From assembly GCA_041686235.1 (NCBI GenBank), contig JAWLED010000100.1, forward strand, positions 1 to 8,614: a DNA stretch of 8,614 bases, read 5' to 3'. This stretch comes from JAAAOH01 sp041686235. Lineage in GTDB: Bacteria; Spirochaetota; Spirochaetia; DSM-27196; PWMO01. This document shows, in pieces, positions 1-6,845 of the stretch. The position numbers and the translations under genes were made by a program. The notes under the pieces are model-generated. The model did not search any database. It was not told where the DNA came from and saw only the letters and a list, made by a program, of their open reading frames with translations. Position 1 is the first letter of the stretch. Every line of letters begins with the position of its first letter.

Positions 1-1
1 G

Positions 2-637
2 AGCGAGCTCGAAGGCGAGATCATGGACAAAGCGCTCATCCTCCATGCCGAGCACAGCTTCAACGCCTCCACCTTTACTGCGCGCGTCGTGGCCTCGACC
101 ATTTCTACGTGCTACTCGAGTATTTCCGCCGCCATCGGCGCCCTATACGGGAGTCTCCACGGCGGAGCCAACGAGAAAGTCATGGCAATGGTAGACGAAA
201 TCGGCGATCCCGCTAACGCCGACCAGTGGGTAGAGACGGCCCTCGAGGAAAAGCGTAAAGTCATGGGCATGGGCCATCGCGTGTACCGTGCCAAGGATCC
301 GCGCGCAACCGTCATGGAAAGCTACCTGCAGCAACTATCAGAGCACAACAACGACTGGAGATACTACGAGATACTCAAAGGTGTCGAAGAGGCCTTCGGA
401 AAGCGGATGAATGAGAAAGGCAAAAAGATTTATCCGAACGTCGATTTCTTTTCCGGGGCGGTCTATCGGTTGATGGGGGTTCCGACGATTCTGTTCACGC
501 CGATCTTCGCGATGGCCCGCGCCTCCGGTTGGCTTGCACACATTCTCGAGCAGCGCCAGGACAACCGCATCTACCGTCCCAAAGCACTGTACACCGGGAT
601 GGAAGAACGCCACGTGCTCCCCATCGAAGAGCGCTAG
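2..637 (+). CDS. gltA: citrate synthase, C-terminal part (5' end outside window)
   Basis: Citrate synthase condenses oxaloacetate with acetyl-CoA to citrate, the entry step of the TCA cycle, in the cytoplasm. The frame is open from the left edge, so the ATG at 23 is an internal methionine and 211 residues of the C-terminal part are visible. Family landmarks appear in order: LILHAEHSFNAST with the first active-site His, GMGHRVYR with the second, NVDFFSG with the catalytic Asp, and the C-terminal LYTGMEERHVLPIEER, which resembles the ending of the short (about 370-380 residue) bacterial type. If it is that type, roughly 165 residues lie outside the window. A 2-methylcitrate synthase cannot be excluded from this part alone, but the neighbouring malate dehydrogenase and fumarase genes favour a TCA role. 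It is convergent with the mdh pair, not in an operon with it. Confidence 0.95.
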   Translation, partial: SELEGEIMDKALILHAEHSFNASTFTARVVASTISTCYSSISAAIGALYGSLHGGANEKVMAMVDEIGDPANADQWVETALEEKRKVMGMGHRVYRAKDPRATVMESYLQQLSEHNNDWRYYEILKGVEEAFGKRMNEKGKKIYPNVDFFSGAVYRLMGVPTILFTPIFAMARASGWLAHILEQRQDNRIYRPKALYTGMEERHVLPIEER

Positions 638-801
638 GGACAGTGTCTACAAGCCTGTTGATCGAACCGGCCGAACTCTTTGGGTAATAACGAAGTATCG
701 GTACCCGGCGGGCGGCGGGCGCAACGCAGCACCTTCGTGCACGGTTACGCCTTTGCTCGCCGGGATTTGGCCGCCGCCTATCAACACGGTAGTTGACACC
801 T
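638..801. other. convergent intergenic region with GC-rich inverted repeat
   Basis: This 164-bp gap separates the convergent ends of citrate synthase and malate dehydrogenase. I see no gene in it. It holds a 7-bp inverted repeat, CCCGGCG (704-710) with CGCCGGG (758-764), enclosing a small hairpin GCAC-CTTC-GTGC (729-740). A 5-bp hairpin TCAAC/GTTGA (781-796) sits just past the mdh stop. None is followed by a T-run on either strand, so these may help end transcription but are not canonical Rho-independent terminators. The run of G and C at 704-721 resembles the one at the other convergent junction (5081-5125). Confidence 0.35.
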
Positions 802-1740
802 CTACCGGGGCGAGTAGATGCTCTCGAGCGTCGTCACCCCCTCCTTAACATGCGCCGCCGACTCATCGAGCGCTTTTTGCTCGTCTTCGCTGAGCTCGAC
901 CTCGAGAATGCGCTCCACCCCGTTCTTGCCGAGCAGCACCGGGACACCGAGGAAAATATCGGAGTGTCCGTATTGCCCGCGCAGATAGGCACTCGCGGCA
1001 GCGATGCGCTTTTCATCTTTTACCACCGCTTCGACCATCTTCGCCACCGATGCACCCGGCGCGTAAAACGCACTGCCTTTCTTGAGATAGCCGACGATCT
1101 CCCCACCGCCCTTTCGAGTGCGATTGACGAGCTGCTCGATCTCCTCAGCGCTAAGCAACTCGGTCAGCGGAAACCCGCCCACCGACGTATAGCGAGGAAG
1201 CGGCACCATGGTGTCCCCGTGGCCGCCGAGCACCATTGCAAAAACGTCGCTCGGCAGCACGTTGAGCTTCTCGGCGATGAAATACCGGAAACGGGTGGAG
1301 TCGAGGATGCCGGCCATGCCGACCACTCGCTTGAGCGCAAAACCGGTTTCCCGCAACATCGTCATGGCGATGACGTCGAGCGGATTTGCCACCACGATGA
1401 CGACTGCATCCGGGGCGTAGGTTTCGATCGCCTGCCCTGCCTCTTTGGCGATCTGCACATTCGTTTTCAAGAGGTCCATGCGGTCCATGCCGGGCTTTCG
1501 TGGAATGCCGGCGGTGTGCACCACCACGTCCGAGCCGGCAATATCGGCGTAGTTGTTCGTGCCCTGAATATTCACGTTGTACTGCCGAAGCGGCGCCGCA
1601 TGGAGGAAGTCGAGGGCCTTGCTCTGCGGCAGCCCTTCTACTACGTCCACCATGACGATATCTGCAATGTTCTTCTCGGCGATGTAATACACCGCGGTGG
1701 CGCCGACGTTACCGGCGCCGATTACTGATACTTTGTTCAT
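802..1740 (-). CDS. mdh: NAD-dependent malate dehydrogenase (LDH-like type)
   Basis: This enzyme oxidises malate to oxaloacetate with NAD in the cytoplasm and supplies the substrate of the nearby citrate synthase. The 312-residue length is normal for the LDH-like bacterial MDH group. The Rossmann motif GAGNVGA is at residues 8-14, and Asp32 ends strand 2, as expected for NAD rather than NADP. The active-site loop GIPRKPGMDR has Arg81 at the position that sets oxaloacetate over pyruvate preference, and Arg87. VANPLD has Asn119, LDSTR has Asp147 and Arg150, and GGHGDTMVP has the catalytic His174, so all key residues are present. The start ATG lies in the 4-bp ATGA overlap with the stop of the upstream paralogue and is preceded by a clear ribosome binding site. 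The two genes are therefore probably translationally coupled, and no separate promoter is evident. Confidence 0.95.
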   Translation of the reverse strand: MNKVSVIGAGNVGATAVYYIAEKNIADIVMVDVVEGLPQSKALDFLHAAPLRQYNVNIQGTNNYADIAGSDVVVHTAGIPRKPGMDRMDLLKTNVQIAKEAGQAIETYAPDAVVIVVANPLDVIAMTMLRETGFALKRVVGMAGILDSTRFRYFIAEKLNVLPSDVFAMVLGGHGDTMVPLPRYTSVGGFPLTELLSAEEIEQLVNRTRKGGGEIVGYLKKGSAFYAPGASVAKMVEAVVKDEKRIAAASAYLRGQYGHSDIFLGVPVLLGKNGVERILEVELSEDEQKALDESAAHVKEGVTTLESIYSPR

Positions 1741-2660
1741 TTTTTTCCTCCGGCGCTTGCCATGACGGCTTTCAATTCCTCCGCCGAGGAGTTGAACATC
1801 GAATACTGCTCGTCGGTGAGCTTGGGAACCATCACCTGTTCGATGCCGTTTCGCCCGATGACCGCCGGTAAACTCATTGCCGCCCCGTCCACACCGAGCT
1901 CGCCCCTCAGCATCATAGAGACCGAAAAGATACGGCCGGTATTCATGTTGACCGCCTGAGCAAGCTCCGTTGCTGCCGCCGAGGGACCGTAATACGAGCT
2001 GGCTCGCTGGGCCATGTCGACGATGAGATTCCCTGAGTTTCGCGTTTCATCAAAGAGCTCTTGGAGCCGTTGGGCGTCGATGAGCTGCTCGACCGGCACG
2101 CCCGAGACCGTGGAATAGCGGGCAAGCGGGATCATCGCGTCCGAGTGCCGTCCGATAACGGTTGCCTGGACGTTTTCGGCGGTAACGCCGAGCTCCTCAG
2201 CAATGAGATAGCACAGTCGTGTAGAATCGAGTACGCCGCCGAGCCCCATAACCTGCCGCCGGTCCATTCCCGATTCTTGGACGAACAGCGCGGTGAGCAT
2301 GTCTACCGGCTCGGATACCATAATAACCTTTGCCGTGCTCCCCCGCATACTTTCGGCAATACTGCGAATTACCTTCGCGTTCTCGCTGTAGAGATCCTCA
2401 CGCTTCATGCCGGGAGCGCGAACTGAGCCCGCAGTGACGATGACGATATCATTCGCCAGTACATGATCGAGCCGATCGCTTCCCTGAATACGGACGTCGT
2501 AGCCGCGTACCGGCGCTGCTTCCATCATGTCGAGCGCCTTTCCGGTGGAAAGCCCCTCCTGGATGTCATAGAGCACCACGTGTGCCACGTTGTGTTCCGC
2601 AATAAAAAACGCGGTGTTTGCACCGACGTTTCCGCTGCCTATGATGCCGATGTTTGCCAT
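1737..2660 (-). CDS. divergent malate dehydrogenase paralogue with altered active site
   Basis: A 307-residue protein of the lactate/malate dehydrogenase family, clearly a relative of the next gene along its whole length; shared blocks include GNVGA, KALD, IQG, LDSTR and GxHxDxMxPLxRY. The Rossmann motif GSGNVGA (residues 8-14) and Asp32 are kept. The substrate loop VRAPGMKR keeps Arg81 and Arg87, LDSTR keeps Asp145 and Arg148, and the catalytic His172 is present. Two normally constant sites differ. The NPxD motif reads SEPVD, with Glu117 in place of the Asn that contacts substrate and nicotinamide in this family, and GGHGD reads GRHSD. The frame is intact and the overlap with mdh is precise, so it is not a decayed gene. 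It could be a dehydrogenase of changed specificity, or a poorly active subunit that assembles with the normal MDH; these alternatives are inference. It is the first gene of the two-gene unit. Minus-strand GGGAG at 2667-2671 is its ribosome binding site. Confidence 0.88.
   Translation of the reverse strand: MANIGIIGSGNVGANTAFFIAEHNVAHVVLYDIQEGLSTGKALDMMEAAPVRGYDVRIQGSDRLDHVLANDIVIVTAGSVRAPGMKREDLYSENAKVIRSIAESMRGSTAKVIMVSEPVDMLTALFVQESGMDRRQVMGLGGVLDSTRLCYLIAEELGVTAENVQATVIGRHSDAMIPLARYSTVSGVPVEQLIDAQRLQELFDETRNSGNLIVDMAQRASSYYGPSAAATELAQAVNMNTGRIFSVSMMLRGELGVDGAAMSLPAVIGRNGIEQVMVPKLTDEQYSMFNSSAEELKAVMASAGGKK
1747..1751 (-). promoter_or_regulatory. ribosome binding site of mdh
   Basis: On the minus strand GGAGG stands 6 bases before the ATG at 1740, inside the last codons of the upstream paralogue. 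Together with the ATGA overlap it fixes the mdh start and suggests coupled translation of the pair. Confidence 0.8.
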
Positions 2661-2682
2661 TTCTCACTCCCGTTGCTACTAT
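2654..2682 (+). promoter_or_regulatory. sigma70-type promoter of fumC
   Basis: On the plus strand TTGCCA (2654-2659, 5 of 6) and TACTAT (2677-2682, 4 of 6) are separated by 17 bases. The -35 lies over the start codon of the divergent dehydrogenase gene. A start near 2689 would leave a leader of about 50 bases that contains the fumC ribosome binding site. Confidence 0.55.
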
Positions 2683-2706
2683 ACCAGCCGTTGTTGACCA
2701 TGTCAC
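2678..2706 (-). promoter_or_regulatory. sigma70-type promoter of the mdh pair
   Basis: Read on the minus strand, GTGACA (2701-2706) and TATAGT (2678-2683) are separated by 17 bases, each matching 5 of 6 consensus positions. A start near 2671 would give an unusually short leader of about 11 bases beginning at the GGGAG ribosome binding site. The -10 occupies almost the same bases as the -10 of the opposing fumC promoter. Confidence 0.6.
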
Positions 2707-2726
2707 CCATGCTTTGCAGGAGCTTC

Positions 2727-2732
2727 AGGAGG
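2727..2732 (+). promoter_or_regulatory. ribosome binding site of fumC, decides the start
   Basis: AGGAGG lies 8 bases before the ATG at 2741. The longer frame opening at 2654 has no such site and would begin inside the -35 element, so 2741 is the preferred start. Confidence 0.85.
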
Positions 2733-2740
2733 ATCAAAAC

Positions 2741-4132
2741 ATGCCACAAGAGCAATACGGCTACCGCACCGAATCGGACTCAATGGGCGAGGTGTACATC
2801 CCCTCGTGGGCGTATTGGGGCGCACAAACCCAACGCGCGGTGGAGAACTTCGGGGTCTCCGAGCACCGCATTCCCACCTCCATGATCCGCGCCCTTGCCC
2901 TCATAAAGAAACACGCGGCACGGGCCAATGCCGAGCTCGAGGTCATCGACCCGGGGCTCGCCAACGCCGTCATCCAGGCCTGCGAGGAGATGTACAACGG
3001 CACGTGGGACGAGCACTTTCCCATTGACGTGTTCCAAACCGGAAGCGGTACTTCGTGGAACATGAACGCGAACGAGCTCATTGCAAATCGAGCAAATGAG
3101 ATACTCGGTCGGCCGATCGGCACGAAGGATCCCGTACATCCGAATGACATCGTCAACCGGGGGCAGTCGTCCAACGACGTCATACCTACCGCCGTACATA
3201 TCGCCGATCGAATGGAGTTGCAGGCCGCCCTCCCCCGCATCCGCGGACTCTCCCAGTCGCTTGCGGCGAAAGCTGCGGAGCTTTCGCAGGTCGTCAAGCT
3301 CGGAAGGACCCACCTCCAAGATGCCGTCCCCATGACCCTCGGGCAGGAGTTCTCCGGCTTTGCCGTGCAGATCCAAAAGGCCGCCGACCGTCTCGCCGCT
3401 ACCTTCTCGAATCTCGAAGAGCTCGCCCTCGGCGGGACTGCGGTCGGCACCGGGATCAACTGTCATCCTGAAATGCCGGAGAAGGCTATACGAGGCATCG
3501 CCGCCGAAAGCGGTATACCGTTTCGGCCTGCCCTCAATCGCTTCGAGGCCATCGCCGCACGAGACGCACAGGTCGAGCTCATGGGCGCGGTGAACGTCCT
3601 CGCAAACGCCCTCATGAAGATCGCCAACGATCTACGCCTTCTTGCAAGCGGGCCTCGGGGGAGCATCGGCGAGATCGTGCTTCCCTCCCTGCAGCCGGGA
3701 AGCTCCATCATGCCGGGAAAGGTCAACCCGGTCATTCCGGAAATGGTCATCCAGGTCGCCGCGCATCTGTTTGGAAAAGTCACTTCGGTAACACACGCCG
3801 GTCAACACGGACCACTCGAGCTCAACATGATGCATCCGCTCATCGCGCACGAGACCGTCAGCGCCGTTCGCTTGGCCGCCGAGACGTGCGAGTCCTTTGC
3901 CGCTCGCTGCATCGACGGTATCGAGCCCGACGCTGAGCGCGCGGACTACTGGATAGAGTGGAGTCTTGCTCTTGTCACCCCGCTCGCTACCGAAATCGGC
4001 TATGATCGGGCCTCTAAGCTTGCCTACAAGGCCTACACCGAGAAACGCCGCATCCGAGACGTCGTCGAAGAGGCAGGCGTTGTTTCGAAAGAAAAGCTCG
4101 ATGAGCTTCTCGATCCGCGCAAGATGGTTTGA
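2741..4132 (+). CDS. fumC: class II fumarate hydratase
   Basis: Fumarase reversibly hydrates fumarate to malate, supplying the divergently encoded malate dehydrogenase; class II enzymes are iron-independent cytoplasmic homotetramers. From the ATG at 2741 the protein has 463 residues, normal for FumC, and begins with the typical N-terminal pattern DSMGEVYIP...WGAQTQRAVENF. Active-site blocks follow in order: GSGTSWNMNANE, VHPNDIVNRGQSSNDVIPTA, GRTHLQDAVPMT with His191, and the signature GSSIMPGKVNP, whose first serine (Ser321) matches the catalytic serine of E. coli FumC. The C-terminus LVTPLATEIGYDRASKLAYKA...LLDPRKMV also follows FumC. Aspartase and other superfamily members share the signature, but the flanking blocks and the TCA setting favour fumarase. 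It has its own promoter and a strong ribosome binding site. Confidence 0.95.
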   Translation: MPQEQYGYRTESDSMGEVYIPSWAYWGAQTQRAVENFGVSEHRIPTSMIRALALIKKHAARANAELEVIDPGLANAVIQACEEMYNGTWDEHFPIDVFQTGSGTSWNMNANELIANRANEILGRPIGTKDPVHPNDIVNRGQSSNDVIPTAVHIADRMELQAALPRIRGLSQSLAAKAAELSQVVKLGRTHLQDAVPMTLGQEFSGFAVQIQKAADRLAATFSNLEELALGGTAVGTGINCHPEMPEKAIRGIAAESGIPFRPALNRFEAIAARDAQVELMGAVNVLANALMKIANDLRLLASGPRGSIGEIVLPSLQPGSSIMPGKVNPVIPEMVIQVAAHLFGKVTSVTHAGQHGPLELNMMHPLIAHETVSAVRLAAETCESFAARCIDGIEPDAERADYWIEWSLALVTPLATEIGYDRASKLAYKAYTEKRRIRDVVEEAGVVSKEKLDELLDPRKMV

Positions 4133-4139
4133 GCGCGGG

Positions 4140-4168
4140 TTGCAATTGGCCGAGGGGCATATTAGACT
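4140..4168 (+). promoter_or_regulatory. possible promoter of the TPR-rubredoxin unit
   Basis: TTGCAA (4140-4145) and TAGACT (4163-4168), each 4 of 6 to consensus, are separated by 17 bases in the 68-bp gap after fumC. Read-through from fumC is equally possible, since no terminator is visible between the genes. Confidence 0.35.
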
Positions 4169-4200
4169 GGCGAGGAAAGGCAACCACAGGGAGAGAGATC

Positions 4201-4881
4201 ATGGAGCTCAACTATTCGGATCCCAATTACCAGGAAGCAATGCGCCTCTATCTGTCGGGCGAATGGAGCGAGGCACAGGCCGCCTTTACCGAGCTTTCCA
4301 AAACCTACACCGAAAGCCCGTTCATCCTCCTGGTGCTCGGCAACATAGACTACTCGCTTGGCGAGCTCGAGCGCTCGGTGGAACTGTATAACGAGGCGAT
4401 TCGGATCAATCCCGAATACGGCATCGCCTACTATAAATTGGGCGTATGCTACTATCGCATGGGCCTCCTCGACGAGGCACTCAAGGCGTTCTCCCAAGTC
4501 CTGGAGATGAAAAGCCAGAGCCATGCCATGGCAAGCTACTTTGTCGGCCTTATTCACTTCTTCATGGGTAACGACGAGGAGGCGGAAAAAGGGTTCGCGA
4601 GCTTCCATGAAAAATCGCCTGAGTCGATGATCGCCAACTATTATTTGGCTCAGATCAAACTCAAGCGAAAGAGATACAAGGAAGCGTTGTCACTGCTCAA
4701 TGAACTGGCGGAGACTACCCCGCAGTTTGCCGAAGTGTACTACCTGCTGGGGGTAGCTAACCAAGGCTTGCACAACAACACGGATGCAATAAAGAACCTG
4801 CAAACCGCTCTCAAGATGAATCCCGATGACGAACGGGTGAAAACGAAGTTGACGCTTCTCACCGACGTCCAATGGCCATAA
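4201..4881 (+). CDS. tetratricopeptide repeat (TPR) protein
   Basis: A 226-residue protein made almost wholly of helical TPR units of about 34 residues, roughly six in number, starting near residues 9, 41, 75, 109, 143 and 177. The clearest are YEEAxxxY-like units such as GNIDYSLGELERSVELYNEAIRINP and GVCYYRMGLLDEALKAFSQVLEM (each quoted only in outline: G/A at position 8, Y at 11, A at 20, P at 32). TPR arrays bind other proteins; the partner cannot be read from the sequence. There is no signal peptide or membrane segment, so it should be cytoplasmic. The ATG at 4201 is preceded by AGGGAG (4188-4193, 7-base spacing); an upstream TTG opening at 4129 overlaps fumC and adds a non-TPR leader, so it is rejected. 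Rubredoxin follows after 15 bp and is probably co-transcribed. Confidence 0.88.
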   Translation: MELNYSDPNYQEAMRLYLSGEWSEAQAAFTELSKTYTESPFILLVLGNIDYSLGELERSVELYNEAIRINPEYGIAYYKLGVCYYRMGLLDEALKAFSQVLEMKSQSHAMASYFVGLIHFFMGNDEEAEKGFASFHEKSPESMIANYYLAQIKLKRKRYKEALSLLNELAETTPQFAEVYYLLGVANQGLHNNTDAIKNLQTALKMNPDDERVKTKLTLLTDVQWP

Positions 4882-4896
4882 CGCGGGGGTAACTGA

Positions 4897-5058
4897 ATGA
4901 CCAAATACGTGTGCAATGTGTGCGGTTACATCTACGACCCTGACGAGGGCGATCCCGACGCCGATATCCCTGCGGGTACCCCGTTCGACGCTCTTCCGGA
5001 GGACTGGGTGTGTCCCGTCTGTGGTGCACCCAAGGATGAGTTTACGGCCGAAGAGTAG
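4897..5058 (+). CDS. rubredoxin
   Basis: A 53-residue one-electron carrier that binds a single iron through four cysteines, in the cytoplasm. Two CxxC knuckles are seen, CNVCG (Cys6, Cys9) and CPVCG (Cys39, Cys42). Between them are the usual conserved aromatic and acidic positions: YIYDPDEGDPDADIPAGTPF and then LPEDWVCPVCG. Length and spacing are those of a classic single-domain rubredoxin. The ATG at 4897 has GGGGG (4885-4889) 7 bases upstream. It lies 15 bp after the TPR gene. No rubredoxin reductase, superoxide reductase, rubrerythrin or alkane hydroxylase is in the window, so the electron donor and acceptor are unknown. Confidence 0.96.
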   Translation: MTKYVCNVCGYIYDPDEGDPDADIPAGTPFDALPEDWVCPVCGAPKDEFTAEE

Positions 5059-5080
5059 CCTCCGCGGGACAACGCCGCAC

Positions 5081-5125
5081 GGCGGCCGGGCGCCGGCGGC
5101 AGGCGGCCGGGCGCAGGCGGCCGGG
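5081..5125. repeat. GC-rich tandem repeat between convergent genes
   Basis: GGCGGCCGGG occurs three times (5081-5090, 5102-5111, 5116-5125). The first two copies extend as the same 13-mer ending in CGC. The array includes the hairpin GCCGG-GCG-CCGGC (5085-5097), and a second small hairpin CGCC-GCAC-GGCG (5073-5084) overlaps its edge. The array fills the 69-bp gap between the rubredoxin stop and the stop of the opposing regulator gene. No T-run follows on either strand; a bidirectional transcription stop is possible but unproven. Confidence 0.6.
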
Positions 5126-5127
5126 AC

Positions 5128-6777
5128 CTATACCGGTGAGCGTTTGTATTGGGTATCCGGCAGTGGCTGAGGACGCCCGATGCAGAAGCCTTGGGAGAAC
5201 CGGACCCCCATCTCCTGCAGAAGGGAACGCACGGACTCCGTCTCTACGAACTCCGCAATGAGCTCGATGTTGTTTGTTGCAACGTAGGACCTCAGCCCCA
5301 CCACGAGCTCCCGCATGGCTTGCTCGTCCTCCAGTCGGGTAATGATGCTCCCGTCGAGCTTCACGTAATCCACGTCGAGATCGATGATCCGTACGAAGTT
5401 CGAATACCCGCTTCCGAAGTCGTCCAGCGCGATCAGAGCCCCCAGGGCCTTTACCTCCTCGATGAAGCTCTTGACCTCATCGTAGTGCTCGAGTCCCTCC
5501 TGCTCGACGATTTCGAGCGTAAGACGACGGGCAAAGTCGGGATACTCCTTGAGCGTCGAGAGGATGTGACCGCGGGTCCGACTGCTTTCGATATCGAGCA
5601 CCGATAGATTAACCGCCACTCCTTCCGGACGATCGAGAAACGCAGCAACGGCCCGATCGAACACGCGCCGGGTAATCTGCCCGTAGTATTTGCTGTTTTT
5701 CGCAACCGACAAGAATTTGCCCGGAGAAACGGCTGCCCCGTCGTCGTCGAGCATCCTCAACAGGGCTTCATACTTGAAAGTCTCTCCGGTGAAATTGTCT
5801 ACGATCGGTTGGTAATAGGCTACGAAACGGTCTTGCGCCAACGCCAGTCGGATGCGTTTCAGCCATCGCAGGTTGTTTTCCATGCGAAGATACACGTCGT
5901 CGGCCACATCGGGTGCGTAGACTACGTCTTGGCGGTTGCGAAACGCCTCTGAGAGGCCGAGCTCCGCTTGCTCGAGTACCATCGGCCCCTCAGTCGACAC
6001 GACGAGGGTGAAGTCCGTCTCCCACTGAACGTCGTGTTCCACAACGTCGTGGGAACGGAGCAGTTGTCCGAGCTCTCGAGCCTGTTCGAGCGCGGTTTCC
6101 CGCGAAACGGTCTGCTCGGCATCGTCGCACAACACGGCGAACACCCCGCGCCCAACGTGAAACAGCTCTCGGTCCGAGCCATAGCTCTCGGTAAGGAGGC
6201 GCTGAAGATATGTAGCGTACTCGCGCTCGAGGGCATCCGCGTTCGGGTCACCGTAGAATTGTCTGATGCTCTCGATGTCGTCCATGCCGGCGAGAAACAG
6301 CCACGGGCGTGTGTAATCGCGAACCCTGTCTCTGTACGCAGTCCGGTTCGGAAGCCCGGTGTTGGGGTCGGCGGTAGAAAGTACGTATTTGCGGTTAACG
6401 ATGGACAGATTTACGTACGAGTAGACGTGGGCAAGGAGTTCTAAGCGGTCAAACGGCTTGTTCAGAAAGCCCGTAGCTCCGGCGTTGAAGGCACTGATGC
6501 GGTCTTCGGTATCGTCGAGCGCGGTTAACATCAAGATAGGAATGCGTGCGGTCTCCTCGTCGCTTTTGAGCCGACGGGTGACCTCTAGGCCGTCCATCTC
6601 CGGCATCATGAGGTCCATCAGGATGAGATCCGGGTGATGCTTGCGCGCATACTCAAGCGCTTCCAGCCCGTTAGCAGCCTCGGCCACAGTGAACGGACTA
6701 TCTTTGAGAATCGCTTGTATACTGTGCCGATTAACCCGATTGTCGTCGGCAACCAGGACAAGTGCGTCTTCCGCCAC
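5128..6777 (-). CDS. response regulator: receiver, degenerate GGDEF, EAL phosphodiesterase
   Basis: This 549-residue cytoplasmic protein probably hydrolyses the second messenger c-di-GMP under control of a histidine kinase. Residues 5-125 are a receiver with the acidic pair Asp11/Asp12, phosphoacceptor Asp55, Thr85 and Lys107. Residues about 133-290 resemble a GGDEF domain (opening DPNTGLPNR), but the signature reads VGRGVFAVL, so diguanylate cyclase activity is not expected; it may be structural or regulatory. Residues about 303-540 are an EAL domain with the motif itself (YEALLR, Glu337), NLS (Asn390), LEIVE (Glu422), DDFGSGYS (Asp452/453), VKLDGS (Lys473), AEFVET (Glu509/512) and QGFCIGRP, so the catalytic set appears complete. 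The start is GTG at 6777 with AGGGG (6784-6788) 6 bases away. No partner kinase lies nearby; the gene has its own promoter. Confidence 0.92.
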   Translation of the reverse strand: MAEDALVLVADDNRVNRHSIQAILKDSPFTVAEAANGLEALEYARKHHPDLILMDLMMPEMDGLEVTRRLKSDEETARIPILMLTALDDTEDRISAFNAGATGFLNKPFDRLELLAHVYSYVNLSIVNRKYVLSTADPNTGLPNRTAYRDRVRDYTRPWLFLAGMDDIESIRQFYGDPNADALEREYATYLQRLLTESYGSDRELFHVGRGVFAVLCDDAEQTVSRETALEQARELGQLLRSHDVVEHDVQWETDFTLVVSTEGPMVLEQAELGLSEAFRNRQDVVYAPDVADDVYLRMENNLRWLKRIRLALAQDRFVAYYQPIVDNFTGETFKYEALLRMLDDDGAAVSPGKFLSVAKNSKYYGQITRRVFDRAVAAFLDRPEGVAVNLSVLDIESSRTRGHILSTLKEYPDFARRLTLEIVEQEGLEHYDEVKSFIEEVKALGALIALDDFGSGYSNFVRIIDLDVDYVKLDGSIITRLEDEQAMRELVVGLRSYVATNNIELIAEFVETESVRSLLQEMGVRFSQGFCIGRPQPLPDTQYKRSPV

Positions 6778-6806
6778 AAATAACCCCTAAAAATGACAGT
6801 TTCTCC

Positions 6807-6835
6807 ATCATACCGGGCGACTTCGCAAATTTCAA
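6807..6835 (-). promoter_or_regulatory. sigma70-type promoter of the EAL regulator gene
   Basis: On the minus strand TTGAAA (6830-6835) and TATGAT (6807-6812), each a close match, are separated by exactly 17 bases. The expected start near 6800 gives a leader of about 23 bases with the ribosome binding site. Confidence 0.65.
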
Positions 6836-6845
6836 GCTATCGGCA

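Noticed and set aside
793..1728. 311-residue plus-strand frame opposite mdh
   Set aside because: It is the complement of a clear malate dehydrogenase gene. Long antisense frames are common in GC-rich DNA, and the product has no recognisable domain.
2654..2740. N-terminal extension of fumarase by 29 residues
   Set aside because: The extension lacks a ribosome binding site, overlaps the divergent promoters and does not resemble FumC N-termini. The ATG at 2741 has AGGAGG at 8 bases and a typical FumC beginning.
2761..3466. Two long minus-strand frames opposite fumC (about 230 residues each)
   Set aside because: Both are antisense to the conserved fumarase sequence and have no family features or ribosome binding site.
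4129..4200. Earlier TTG start for the TPR protein, overlapping fumC
   Set aside because: It adds 24 residues that do not fit the repeat. The ATG at 4201 has a good AGGGAG site.
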